NCBI GenBank assembly: GCA_900752285.1
Contig: CAADUW010000267.1
Span: 1 to 23,088 of the forward strand
Source of the DNA: an uncultured Oscillospiraceae bacterium
GTDB lineage: Bacteria > Bacillota > Clostridia > Oscillospirales > Oscillospiraceae
Length of the DNA stretch: 23,088 nucleotides
Reading direction: 5' to 3'
In this document: positions 14,929 through 22,928 of the stretch, in pieces
Position numbering within the stretch: position 1 is the first letter of the stretch
Layout of the letters: each line of letters opens with the position of its first letter
Made by a program: the position numbers and the translations under genes
Notes under the pieces: generated by a model
The model's input: the letters and a program-made list of their open reading frames with translations, nothing else
Database searches by the model: none
What the model was told of the DNA's origin: nothing

Positions 14929-15097
14929 TTCCATATTTCGCGCTGCCGGACAGTGGATTAACGGCGGCGTTCCGGAATGTGCGTGCCTGCTTCACGGTTT
15001 CTTTTCGCTCTGTGTTTCAGATTTTGTGAATCTGTACAATTTGCATTCGTGCAAAATAGGCATTCCGCAGAAATAGAACAGCCAAATAAAATCCGTA

Positions 15098-15126
15098 TTG
15101 ACATTCATTTTTTGTTCATTTATACT
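15098..15126 (+). promoter_or_regulatory. Promoter of the PTS/aldolase operon
   Basis: TTGACA (15098-15103), a 17-bp spacer and TATACT (15121-15126), about 55 bp before the EIIA start codon. It is a housekeeping-type promoter, not the -12/-24 sigma-54 type common for mannose-family PTS operons. Confidence 0.8.
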
Positions 15127-15134
15127 GTTGTTAG

Positions 15135-15163
15135 TACAAATGTATTTGCCTATTACAAATGTA
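15135..15163 (+). promoter_or_regulatory. Tandem palindromic operator candidates
   Basis: TACAAATGTA occurs at 15135-15144 and again at 15154-15163, 19 bp apart. Each is itself a palindrome (TACA-AA-TGTA with central mismatch). They lie just downstream of the promoter, where a repressor would block transcription. The SorC-type regulator encoded at the operon's end is the obvious candidate ligand, an inference. Confidence 0.5.
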
Positions 15164-15180
15164 ACAGTGAGGGATACAAC

Positions 15181-15606
15181 ATGGTCAACCTGATTTTGAT
15201 GACACACGGGACTCTGGCGGACAGTCTGAAGGAAACGCTCAGCCTGTTCTTTGACGCGGAAAATCTGACCGCCCTTTCTCTGGACGATGATCCGGAGGGC
15301 ATGCGGGAAAGCCTGAAAGCCCGGTTGGAGCAGGGGCAGGAATTCCTGATCCTTGTAGATCTGTTCGGCGGAACGCCCTTCAATATCGCCGCCTCCCTTC
15401 TGAGCCATGCGGAAGTCTGCGGCAAGCGGGTGGAGCTGGTCTCCGGGGTGAACCTGCCCATGCTGATGGAGGTGATCCTGAATCTGGAGGACGCGGGTCT
15501 TGACGAGCTGGTTCAGTCCGCTCAGGAAATGGGGAAATTCGGCATCCGGGACCTGATGGCAGAGCTTGGCAGAAAAACTGACCGGCCGGCGGAAAACGGC
15601 CGGTAA
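15181..15606 (+). CDS. PTS mannose-family EIIA
   Basis: The 141-residue protein matches the EIIA domain of mannose/fructose/sorbose-family PTS. It receives phosphate from HPr on H9 (LMTHGTLA) and passes it to EIIB. The second family signature, LVDLFGGTPFNIAA, is at about 58-71. Length fits a stand-alone EIIA domain. The ribosome binding site (GTGAGGG before ATG 15181) is moderate, and alternatives in the frame upstream lie before or around the promoter. It is the first gene of the operon, 27 bp ahead of EIIB. Confidence 0.92.
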   Translation: MVNLILMTHGTLADSLKETLSLFFDAENLTALSLDDDPEGMRESLKARLEQGQEFLILVDLFGGTPFNIAASLLSHAEVCGKRVELVSGVNLPMLMEVILNLEDAGLDELVQSAQEMGKFGIRDLMAELGRKTDRPAENGR

Positions 15607-15633
15607 GAAAATCAACGAGAGGAGGATCTCAAG

Positions 15634-16095
15634 ATGCAAGTCGTTTTGTACCGGATCGACGAACGGTTGATCCACGGACAGGTGATGGCCGTCTGGCTGG
15701 GCAAAACCGGCGCCAACAACGTGACCATTGTGGATGAGCGTGCCGCAAAGGACCCATTCATGCAGCAGGTCTACCAGCTGGCAGCCCCGGCAAACGTGAC
15801 GGTGGATGTGACAGGCCCCGCCGCCTTCCGGCAGAGCCTGACCGACGGCAGCGGAAAAAAGTCCATCATCCTGTTTAAGGGCCCCAAAGAGGCCATGGAC
15901 GCACTGGGGGAGGGCGTTGCCCCCGGAGAGCTGATCATCGGCAACATCTCCAACAAACCCGGGCGGAAAAAGGTCACACGGTTCGCCTACATGAGTGAGG
16001 ACGAGAAGGCCATGATGGAAGCGCTGCGTGCTTCCGGCTGGAACGTCAACATTCAGCTGCTCCCCACGGACGCAAAAACGCCCCTCGGCAAATAA
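15634..16095 (+). CDS. PTS mannose/fructose/sorbose-family EIIB
   Basis: The 153-residue cytoplasmic protein has the EIIB signature RIDERLIHGQV, with phosphorylated histidine H14, followed by the typical ANNVTIVDE strand and a GPKEAMDAL segment. Its length is slightly below the usual 155-165. GAGAGGAGG precedes the start at the right distance. It takes phosphate from EIIA and transfers it to the sugar during import by the EIIC-EIID protein encoded next. The transported sugar cannot be told from these motifs. Confidence 0.93.
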   Translation: MQVVLYRIDERLIHGQVMAVWLGKTGANNVTIVDERAAKDPFMQQVYQLAAPANVTVDVTGPAAFRQSLTDGSGKKSIILFKGPKEAMDALGEGVAPGELIIGNISNKPGRKKVTRFAYMSEDEKAMMEALRASGWNVNIQLLPTDAKTPLGK

Positions 16096-16143
16096 TTCCC
16101 ACGGTATTCTGAAACAAAACAAACAGAAAGCGAGGATTTTTCA

Positions 16144-17748
16144 ATGACACAGATATTAACCGCTATCCTGATTGCCCTGATCACCTGGTACGTTGCCACC
16201 ATGATGCCCATGTTCCTGCGCTGGTCCTGCTACATGGGCGGTCCGCTGGTCGGCGGACTTGTCTGCGGCATCATCTTCGGAAATATTCCCTACGGTCTGC
16301 AGGTTGGCGCCACCATTCAGCTGGCATACCTGGGCGCCATTGCCGTCGGCGGCACGCTGCCCTCTGAGCTTGCCATCGCCGGATATCTGGGCACTGCCCT
16401 GACCATGTCCGCCGGACTGGAAGCCTCCGCAGGTCTGTCCATTGCCGTAATGCTGGGTTCCCTGGGTCTGCTGTGCCGGAACGCTTACATGAGCCTCAAC
16501 TCTCTGATGGTTCAGAGAGCCGACAAGTACGCAGAGGAAGGCAACGCGAAGAAGGTTCGCCTCATGAACCAGTGGGGCTCCCAGATCGTTCCCTTCATCA
16601 CCTACTTTATCCCCAGCTTCCTTGCCATGTACTTCGGCGCCGACGCACTGCAGGCACTCATGAACGTGATCCCTGCCAAGTTTATCACCGCTCTGTCCGT
16701 CAGCGGCGGTCTGATCCCCGCGCTGGGCATTGCGCTGCTGCTTATCTACGTGTGGGACAAGAAGTTCATTCCTTACTTTGTGCTGGGCTTCTTCCTCGTT
16801 GCCTACCTGAATCTGAACACCATGTTCATCGCCATCATCGGCGGCTGCGTGGCCGTGATCTACATGTTCGCCAACCAGAAGGAAGGCGCTTCCGCCGCCG
16901 CTGCCGAGCCGGAACAGGACGCGAAGAATCTGGCGGAAACCAAGCTGCTGACCAAAAAGGATCTGACAACCACCTGGCTGCGCTGGATCTGCTGGGCACA
17001 GCGCTGCTACAACTACGAGCGGCTCATGGGTCTGGGCTTCTGTCAGGCCATTGCCAACGTCATCGTGAAGCTGTTCCCCGGTAAGGAAGAGCGTGCCGAA
17101 GCCCTGACCCGCCACATGGCCTTCTACAACACCGAAAACAACTGGGGCGCCATGATCCTCGGCGCTACCTGCGCCATGGAAGAGGACCGCGCCATGGGCA
17201 AGCCCGTAGAGCCCGAAATGATCGACAGCATGAAGAGCGCCCTGATGGGCCCCCTTGCCGGTATCGGCGACTCCATCACCCAGTCCATCGTAAAGGTCAT
17301 TCTGCTGGGCATCTGCATTGAAATGGCAGCCGCCGGCAACCTCCTGGGCCCCGTGCTGTTTATCGTGGGCTTCACCGCCTACTGCCTGATCGTCAGCTAC
17401 TTCACCTTCTTCTCCGGCTATAAAATGGGCCGCAGCGCAGTCACCATGCTGCTGAGCTCGGACATTGCCAGGAGCATCACCGGTGCTCTGAAAATCGTCA
17501 GCATGATGGTCATCGGCGCCATGGCCGCCGCCAACATCCGGGCAAACGTGATCGTTTCCGGCAACTTCGGCGGTTCCACCGTGGTTCTGCAGGATGTGCT
17601 CAACAGTATTCTGCCGAAGATGGTTCCTCTGGCTGTGCTCCTGTTCTGCACCTGGCTGCTGAAGAAAAAGCAGAAGTCCTCCATCTTTGTGCTGCTGGTT
17701 CTGTTCGCCATCGGCTTCGCCCTGACCTTCCTGAACATTCTGGGATAA
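16144..17748 (+). CDS. Fused PTS EIIC-EIID mannose-family permease
   Basis: The 534-residue protein joins two subunits that are usually separate. Residues 1-245 are EIIC-like, with many hydrophobic helices (for example GATIQLAYLGAIAVGGTLPSE at 55-75, the conserved substrate-site region). An Ala/Glu-rich linker spans about 246-268. Residues 269-534 are EIID, with LTKKDL, CYNYERLMGLGF, HMAFYNTENNWGAMILG (324-340) and AMEE as usual. Both halves are full length with no stop or frameshift, so the fusion seems genuine. A GCGAGG site precedes the start. It forms the membrane channel for the sugar, phosphorylated by EIIB during passage. Confidence 0.93.
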   Translation: MTQILTAILIALITWYVATMMPMFLRWSCYMGGPLVGGLVCGIIFGNIPYGLQVGATIQLAYLGAIAVGGTLPSELAIAGYLGTALTMSAGLEASAGLSIAVMLGSLGLLCRNAYMSLNSLMVQRADKYAEEGNAKKVRLMNQWGSQIVPFITYFIPSFLAMYFGADALQALMNVIPAKFITALSVSGGLIPALGIALLLIYVWDKKFIPYFVLGFFLVAYLNLNTMFIAIIGGCVAVIYMFANQKEGASAAAAEPEQDAKNLAETKLLTKKDLTTTWLRWICWAQRCYNYERLMGLGFCQAIANVIVKLFPGKEERAEALTRHMAFYNTENNWGAMILGATCAMEEDRAMGKPVEPEMIDSMKSALMGPLAGIGDSITQSIVKVILLGICIEMAAAGNLLGPVLFIVGFTAYCLIVSYFTFFSGYKMGRSAVTMLLSSDIARSITGALKIVSMMVIGAMAAANIRANVIVSGNFGGSTVVLQDVLNSILPKMVPLAVLLFCTWLLKKKQKSSIFVLLVLFAIGFALTFLNILG

Positions 17749-17779
17749 TTTCACCCGCTGCCTGAAAGGAGTAATTCAC

Positions 17780-18586
17780 ATGACACTTATGGAAAAACAC
17801 GTGCAGATTTTCAAAACGGACACCCCCATCATCGGCTGCGTGCATCTGCCTGCGCTGCCCGGAACGCCCCACTATGACCCCAACCTCAGCTTCAAGGAGA
17901 TGGTGGAGCGCGCCAAGCGGGAGATCATCGCCCTGCAGGACGCGGGCTTTGACGCACTGATGTTCGCCAACGAGGGCGACCGTCCCTACCTCTCCACCGT
18001 CGGTCCCGAGGTCATTGCCGCCTACACCCGGATCGTGTCGCAGGCGCTGGATGTGGCGACCATTCCCTACGGCTGCGGCGTGCTGGTGGATCCCGTTGCC
18101 GCCATTGCCATTGCAAAGGCCATTGACGCCAAGTTTATCCGCGCCTATATCAGCGGCGTTTATGCGGATATGTGTGGGCTGAACGTGTTCAAGCCCGGCG
18201 AAATTCTCCGCTATCGGAAGAACATTTCCGCCGAGGATGTGAACATCTACTGCTACTGCGACGCCCACGGCGGCACCTCGCTGGACACCCGGAGCCAGTC
18301 CGACATTGCCGACACCGCGTTCAGCGTGCTGGATCCCGCCGGTGTGCTGGTACCCGGCCAGCACGCGGGTCTGGCCCCCAGCTTTGAAGAGGTAGCGTCC
18401 ATCAAGAAACGGTTCCCGGACAAGCCCATCATGATTGCCAGCGGCGTGACCCCGGACAACGTGAAGGAAGCCATGCGCATTTCCGACGGCATGGTAGTCG
18501 GCACCTTCGTCAAGAAGGACGGCATTCTGTGGAATGAAGTCGACCCCCAGCGGGCACGGCTGTTCATCGAAAGGGCAAAGGGATAA
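17780..18586 (+). CDS. BtpA/SgcQ-family TIM-barrel protein
   Basis: The 268-residue protein resembles the BtpA/SgcQ family (PF03437). Visible are PIIGCVHLPALPGTPHYD (16-33), DAGFDALMFANEGDRPY (54-70), the strand IPYGCGVLVDP and the C-terminal phosphate-site-like IASGVTPDNV and DGMVVGTFVKKDG. The fold is expected to be a TIM barrel. BtpA was named for photosystem I assembly in cyanobacteria, while SgcQ of E. coli belongs to a PTS-linked sugar operon, a better parallel here. The start has AAAGGAG 8 nt upstream. Translation of the aldolase gene begins 2 bp after its stop, so the two are made together. The reaction is unknown; a sugar-phosphate lyase, isomerase or epimerase role is a guess. Confidence 0.85.
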   Translation: MTLMEKHVQIFKTDTPIIGCVHLPALPGTPHYDPNLSFKEMVERAKREIIALQDAGFDALMFANEGDRPYLSTVGPEVIAAYTRIVSQALDVATIPYGCGVLVDPVAAIAIAKAIDAKFIRAYISGVYADMCGLNVFKPGEILRYRKNISAEDVNIYCYCDAHGGTSLDTRSQSDIADTAFSVLDPAGVLVPGQHAGLAPSFEEVASIKKRFPDKPIMIASGVTPDNVKEAMRISDGMVVGTFVKKDGILWNEVDPQRARLFIERAKG

Positions 18587-18588
18587 CC

Positions 18589-19470
18589 ATGATCGTCAGT
18601 CTCAACGACATTCTTTACAAGGCAAAGGCGGGCGGCTACGGCGTTGCCGCCCCGGACGCCTACAACAGTCAGTCCGTGGAAGCCTGCTTCCGGGCGGCGG
18701 TGAACCTGAAAGCCCCCATCATTCTTTCCTGCCTCGGCACCACCCACATGGAGGAAACGGCGGAGCTGACCCGGTTCTATTCCCGGATGTACCCCGAAGC
18801 GGTAGTCGCCCTCCATCTGGATCACGGCGGGCCCTTCGAGCAGATCATGGGTGCCCTCCGGTGCGGCTACAGTTCCGTGATGATCGACCGCTCCAAGCTT
18901 CCCTTTGACGATAACGTCCGGGAAGTCCGGGAGGTAGTGCGCATCGCCCACGCCATGGGCGTTCCCGTGGAAGCCGAGCTGGGCCACGTAGGCACCGGAA
19001 CGGAGTACGAAGCCACCCGGGACAGCGGCCTGACCCACAAGGACGAGGCCCAGCGTTTCGTGGCGGAAACCGGTGTTGATGCGCTGGCGGTTGCCGTAGG
19101 TACCTCCCACGGTGTATACCGGGGCACCCCCCGGCTGGAGTTTGATCTGCTGCGGGACCTTGCGGGGCTTGTCAGCGTTCCGCTGGTGCTCCACGGCGGT
19201 TCCGGTACGGGTGACGAAAATCTGAAAAGGTGCATTGCCTGCGGTATCCAGAAAATCAATCTGTTTACCGACATGGCAGATCCCGCGGGGGAGGCCATGG
19301 TCGCCTACCTGAAGGGCACGGAAACCGACGACCCGGATATTCAGGCTGCCGTTCAGAAATACGCCGGAAAGAAGAAAAACTTCCTGATGGCACCCATGGT
19401 CGGCGGCGATGTCTATCAGGCAAAACTGGAGCACTACATCCGTCTGTTCGGCTCTGCCGGGAAAGCATGA
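18589..19470 (+). CDS. Class II (zinc) ketose-phosphate aldolase
   Basis: The 293-residue protein belongs to the class II fructose/tagatose-bisphosphate aldolase family, which cleaves ketose phosphates to DHAP and an aldehyde. Metal and active-site residues are in place: D78/H79 in LHLDHGG, E130 in AELGHVGTG, H174 in GTSHGVY and H202 in LHGGSGTG, then the phosphate-binding INLFTDM (usually INxxT). Length fits the GatY/KbaY/FBA group. It starts 2 bp after the BtpA-like gene, with purine-rich GAAAGGGCAAAGGG inside that gene as binding site. Specificity cannot be read from the sequence; in the absence of a kinase gene a ketose 1-phosphate substrate is possible (see findings). Confidence 0.9.
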   Translation: MIVSLNDILYKAKAGGYGVAAPDAYNSQSVEACFRAAVNLKAPIILSCLGTTHMEETAELTRFYSRMYPEAVVALHLDHGGPFEQIMGALRCGYSSVMIDRSKLPFDDNVREVREVVRIAHAMGVPVEAELGHVGTGTEYEATRDSGLTHKDEAQRFVAETGVDALAVAVGTSHGVYRGTPRLEFDLLRDLAGLVSVPLVLHGGSGTGDENLKRCIACGIQKINLFTDMADPAGEAMVAYLKGTETDDPDIQAAVQKYAGKKKNFLMAPMVGGDVYQAKLEHYIRLFGSAGKA

Positions 19471-19477
19471 GAACTTC

Positions 19478-20647
19478 ATGAATAACTTTATCTTTCAGAA
19501 CAGCACAAAGCTGCTTTTTGGACGGGATGCGGAAAAAAACGTAGGGGAGCAGATTCTCCCCTACGGCAGCCGGGTCCTGTTCGTAAACTACGGGGACGAT
19601 TTCATTCTGAATTCTCCCGTTTATGCCCGGGTCAGTCAGTCCCTGAAGGACGCGGGGCTTACGGTATTTGAATTGCAGGGCATCCGCCCCAATCCCCTGC
19701 TGAGCAAGGTACGGGAGGGAATCGCCCTGTGTAAGCGGGAGCGCATTGATTTTGTGCTGGCGCTGGGTGGTGGAAGCGTCATTGACACCGCCAAATCCAT
19801 TGGCCTCGGCGCTACCTGCGACTGGGACGTGTGGGAGCACTATACCCGGGAGCACGTGATCCGGACGACTCTTCCCGTGGGTGTGGTGCTGACGATCCCC
19901 GCCACCGGCAGCGAAACCAGCGCCGGTTCCGTCATTACCAATGACGAGACCCATGTAAAGCTGCTGGGCTCCAACGGCAAAACCCGTCCGGTCTTTGCCA
20001 TTATGAATCCGGAGGTCACTTATACCGTTCCCCGAACTCCCATGGTGGCCGGCGGTGTGGACATGATGAGCCACGTCATGGAGCGCTATTTTACACCAAC
20101 TACCCACACGGAACTGACGGACCGGCTGTGTGAGGCGACCCTCAAAACCATCATTCACAACCTGCCCCTGACTCTGGCGGACCCGCAGGACTACAACTCC
20201 CGCTCGGAAATCGTCTTTTCCGGGACGCTGGCGCACAACGGACTGCTGGACTGCGGCAGAACGCCGGACTGGGCATGTCACTTCATTTCCCACATTCTCG
20301 GCGGCTATACCAACCTGTCCCATGGGTTCACCCTCTCCATCCTGACCCCCCACTGGATGCGGTACGTATATCGGGAGAACCTTGACCGGTTTGTACAGTT
20401 TGCCATGAATGTGTGGGACATTCCCTACTGTCCGGGTAACCCGGAGCAGACGGCGCTGGAGGGTATTGCCGCGCTGGAAGGATTCTTCCGCAGTCTGGGG
20501 GCACCCCTGACGCTGGCGGAAGCCGGAATTCGTCTGGAAAATCCGGAGGAAATCGCCCGGCTTGTGGTGCAGGACGGCCCCGTTGGAAACCTCAAAAAGC
20601 TGGACGCGCACGACGTTCAGGCGATTCTCGAAAGCAGCGCGGAGTAA
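19478..20647 (+). CDS. Iron-type (YqhD/BdhA-like) alcohol dehydrogenase
   Basis: The 389-residue protein is a group III, metal-dependent alcohol dehydrogenase. The dinucleotide motif LGGGSVIDTAKSIG (96-109) is followed by PATGSETS, and metal ligands D195 and H199 (VDMMSHVME), H268 (DWACHFISH) and H282 (LSHGF) line up with Asp194, His198, His267 and His281 of E. coli YqhD. Length is typical. The start at 19478 is 7 bp after the aldolase stop; the binding site is weak (GGGAAAG). Enzymes of this type reduce aldehydes, usually with NADPH. In this operon it may reduce the aldehyde released by the aldolase. Confidence 0.88.
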   Translation: MNNFIFQNSTKLLFGRDAEKNVGEQILPYGSRVLFVNYGDDFILNSPVYARVSQSLKDAGLTVFELQGIRPNPLLSKVREGIALCKRERIDFVLALGGGSVIDTAKSIGLGATCDWDVWEHYTREHVIRTTLPVGVVLTIPATGSETSAGSVITNDETHVKLLGSNGKTRPVFAIMNPEVTYTVPRTPMVAGGVDMMSHVMERYFTPTTHTELTDRLCEATLKTIIHNLPLTLADPQDYNSRSEIVFSGTLAHNGLLDCGRTPDWACHFISHILGGYTNLSHGFTLSILTPHWMRYVYRENLDRFVQFAMNVWDIPYCPGNPEQTALEGIAALEGFFRSLGAPLTLAEAGIRLENPEEIARLVVQDGPVGNLKKLDAHDVQAILESSAE

Positions 20648-20738
20648 AAACCGCCGGATTCCATCGAAGTACCGCGCAGACCGCCTTCTTCCTTCGGGAT
20701 CCCGCCGGTGTGATTTTGAAATTGAAAGGTGTATTTTT

Positions 20739-21794
20739 ATGGAAGCAAATGAGATCAAAACCATGCGTTTCGGCGTTCTGACCCAGAAGGGCCACGCGGA
20801 AGTCCGGGAGCGTCCGCTCCCCGAGATGGGGCCGGAGGAGGTTCTCGTCAAGCAGCAGGCCTGCAATATCTGTACTACGGATTACCAGCAGTGGCTGGGT
20901 CTGCGGGAAGGCCGGGGCTACCCCATGGCCAGCGGACACGAGAGCGCCGGTACCGTAGTCGCGGTGGGAGAAGCGGTCAAGGATCTGCATCCCGGTGATC
21001 TGGTGTCTCTCGCCTACGTGACCTGCGGTATCTGCGACGGCTGCAAGCGGGGACTCGGCTGCGATAATAACGAAATTGGCCCCAAGAAGATCAGCTGGGA
21101 CGGCTACCGGGGCATGTTTGCCTATGCGGACTATGCCGTCCGCCCCGCCCGGGCCCTGATCAAAATGAACCGGACGCTGGATCCCAGCGAGGCCGCCTTT
21201 ATGGAGCCTCTGGCTGCCGTGGTCAAGGGACTGGAAAAGCTGCGGGTCAAGCCGCTGGAAACCGTCGTTGTCGTCGGCGCGGGCACCATGGGACTTCTGA
21301 ACGCACAGGCGGCAAGAGCCATGGGCTGCCGGGTTCTGGTTTCCGAGTTGATGGAAAACAAGCTGCAGGCCGCCCGGGAAATGGGATTCCCGGTTATTGA
21401 CGGCGGAAAATGCGACCCGGTGGAGGAAGTGAAGCGGCTCACCGACGGCAAGGGTGCCGACGCGGTCATTCTTGCAGTGGCCGCCTCCAAGGCAAATGCC
21501 CAGGCGCTGGAAATGATCCGGAAGCTGGACGGACGGGTGCTCTTCTTCGGTGCCGGATACCCCGCGCCTACGCTGGACGTGGACTCCAACGTCATCCATT
21601 ACCGCCGGATGGAGCTGATCGGCACCTTCGGCGCGGATCTGCGGGACTTCTGCGTGGCAGCGGATATGCTGAATTCCGGGGTCGTCAAGGTCGGCGCGCT
21701 GCTGGAAAAGAACCGGTATCCGCTGGATCGGATTCAGGAAGCCTTTGCCGAAGCCGCCACCCCCGGAAAGTATCGGGTCAGCGTGCTCTTATAA
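20739..21794 (+). CDS. Zinc-type polyol/sugar-phosphate dehydrogenase (MDR)
   Basis: The 351-residue protein is a medium-chain dehydrogenase. Candidate catalytic zinc ligands are C45 (CTTD) and H67/E68 (GHESAG), with E156 (MEPLA) nearby. The Rossmann motif VVGAGTMGLL lies at about 179-188. The structural zinc lobe has C96, C99, C102 and C108; the last spacing is C-x5-C instead of the usual C-x7-C. It resembles sorbitol, galactitol-1-phosphate and threonine dehydrogenases; the NAD+ preference is not certain. The start at 20739 has AAAGGTG. It is the last enzyme of the operon, 91 bp behind the iron-type dehydrogenase, and in PTS operons such enzymes oxidise polyol phosphates to ketose phosphates. 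Confidence 0.87.
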   Translation: MEANEIKTMRFGVLTQKGHAEVRERPLPEMGPEEVLVKQQACNICTTDYQQWLGLREGRGYPMASGHESAGTVVAVGEAVKDLHPGDLVSLAYVTCGICDGCKRGLGCDNNEIGPKKISWDGYRGMFAYADYAVRPARALIKMNRTLDPSEAAFMEPLAAVVKGLEKLRVKPLETVVVVGAGTMGLLNAQAARAMGCRVLVSELMENKLQAAREMGFPVIDGGKCDPVEEVKRLTDGKGADAVILAVAASKANAQALEMIRKLDGRVLFFGAGYPAPTLDVDSNVIHYRRMELIGTFGADLRDFCVAADMLNSGVVKVGALLEKNRYPLDRIQEAFAEAATPGKYRVSVLL

Positions 21795-21846
21795 GGAAAA
21801 TCGTCTCATCTGTAAAATTTCTCTGGCATTCCCGTAAAATCAGCGA

Positions 21847-21852
21847 TATAAT
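21847..21852 (+). promoter_or_regulatory. Possible -10 box of the SorC-type regulator gene
   Basis: A perfect TATAAT preceded at 17-18 bp by a weak CTGGCA/TGGCAT -35. Transcripts starting here meet the hairpin at 21884-21923 before reaching the regulator gene. Confidence 0.5.
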
Positions 21853-21883
21853 GATTGCATGGAATGTAAAGAAGGGTATTTGC

Positions 21884-21923
21884 AGCCGGGAGCAGCGCTT
21901 ATTGGCTTGCTCCCGGCTTTTTT
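21884..21923 (+). terminator. Intrinsic terminator between operon and regulator gene
   Basis: Perfect 11-bp arms AGCCGGGAGCA and TGCTCCCGGCT with a 13-nt loop run into six T. It ends the PTS operon transcript and may also attenuate transcription from the promoter-like box just upstream. Confidence 0.85.
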
Positions 21924-21974
21924 AACCGGATCATCAGCTGTGCAGATACCGGAAAAAGGAAAGGAAAACGTGTC

Positions 21975-22928
21975 ATGCAGAAAAGCGCCCTGTCCGCCTC
22001 GCTTCTGGAGGAATATACCCGCGTCGCCTATTATTACTACAAGGAAAACTGTACCCAGGAGCAGATTGCCCAGAGAATGCACATGTCCCGGCAGCGGGTC
22101 AACCGGATCCTGGCGGAGTGTCTGCGGCTGGGCATCGTTCAGATCTCCATCTGTGCCAGCACCGAGGTCATGCGGCTGGATCTGGAATCCCGCCTCAAAC
22201 AGAAATACGGACTGAAGGATGCACGGGTAGTGGACTGTCTGAATTCGGAGGACATTTTCCGGGATCTTGGCCGGGAGGCCGGAAAATATCTGTCCGGGTG
22301 CCTGTTTCCCCACTGTGTTGTGGGCGTCACCCGGGGGCGGACCCTTGCCCAGATGGCCGCCCAGATGCCGAAGCTTTCCACGGAGGATGTGACCATCGTC
22401 CAGCTGCTGGGCAGCAAAAATTCCGAACTGCATACCCCCAGCGAGATCATTTACCGGATCGCGGAAAAGCTGAATGCCCGCCCCTGCCTGCTGTTTGCGC
22501 CGATTCTGGTGGGAAGTGCTCAGCTGAAGGAATCCTTTTTGGCAGACCCTGCGTTTCAGGAGGCGTATCAGACCATCCGGCGCTGTGACATCAGCATTGC
22601 CGGAATCGGCGACGCTGCCCGGGCGGAGGAGCTGTTCCGGCAGGGAAACGTGTTTATCCAGCCTCATCTGCTGCTGAAACCCGGACAGCGGGTAGGCGGA
22701 GAGATTGCCAGCCATATTTTTGACGCCGGGGGAAATGAAATCCGGACCAATATTCAGGATCGTATGATTGCCGTGGAATTGGAGGATTATCGGAGAATTC
22801 CAACCCGTATCGGTGTGGCGGGGCTGGAGGAAAAGCTGACCGCCATCCGCGGCGCCATGCTGGGACAGTACATTAACGTCCTGATTACGGACACGCAGAC
22901 CGCGAAACGCCTCTGCGAGGAAGTCTAA
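21975..22928 (+). CDS. SorC/DeoR-family sugar-binding transcriptional regulator
   Basis: The 317-residue protein starts with a helix-turn-helix (about 27-48: CTQEQIAQRMHMSRQRVNRI), then a sugar-phosphate-binding domain of the SorC family (about 60-315), with VVGVTRGRTLAQMA near 114-127, IAGIGD, and VGGEIASHIFDAGG (the usual VGDI...F). Length is typical. The ribosome site is a purine run AAAGGAAAGGA; ATG 21975 keeps the normal N-terminus. Regulators of this family sit beside the sugar operon they control and respond to a phosphorylated intermediate, so the upstream PTS/aldolase operon is the likely target, possibly through TACAAATGTA sites (15135-15163). Confidence 0.92.
   Translation: MQKSALSASLLEEYTRVAYYYYKENCTQEQIAQRMHMSRQRVNRILAECLRLGIVQISICASTEVMRLDLESRLKQKYGLKDARVVDCLNSEDIFRDLGREAGKYLSGCLFPHCVVGVTRGRTLAQMAAQMPKLSTEDVTIVQLLGSKNSELHTPSEIIYRIAEKLNARPCLLFAPILVGSAQLKESFLADPAFQEAYQTIRRCDISIAGIGDAARAEELFRQGNVFIQPHLLLKPGQRVGGEIASHIFDAGGNEIRTNIQDRMIAVELEDYRRIPTRIGVAGLEEKLTAIRGAMLGQYINVLITDTQTAKRLCEEV

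Noticed and set aside
16156..17754. Long minus-strand open frame opposite EIIC-EIID
   Set aside because: An antisense shadow of membrane-protein codons; no motifs and no start signals.
21859..22215. Possible leader peptide beginning MECKEGYLQPG before the SorC-type gene
   Set aside because: The frame crosses the terminator and continues out of phase into the regulator gene; there is no ribosome binding site or codon bias typical of an attenuator peptide.
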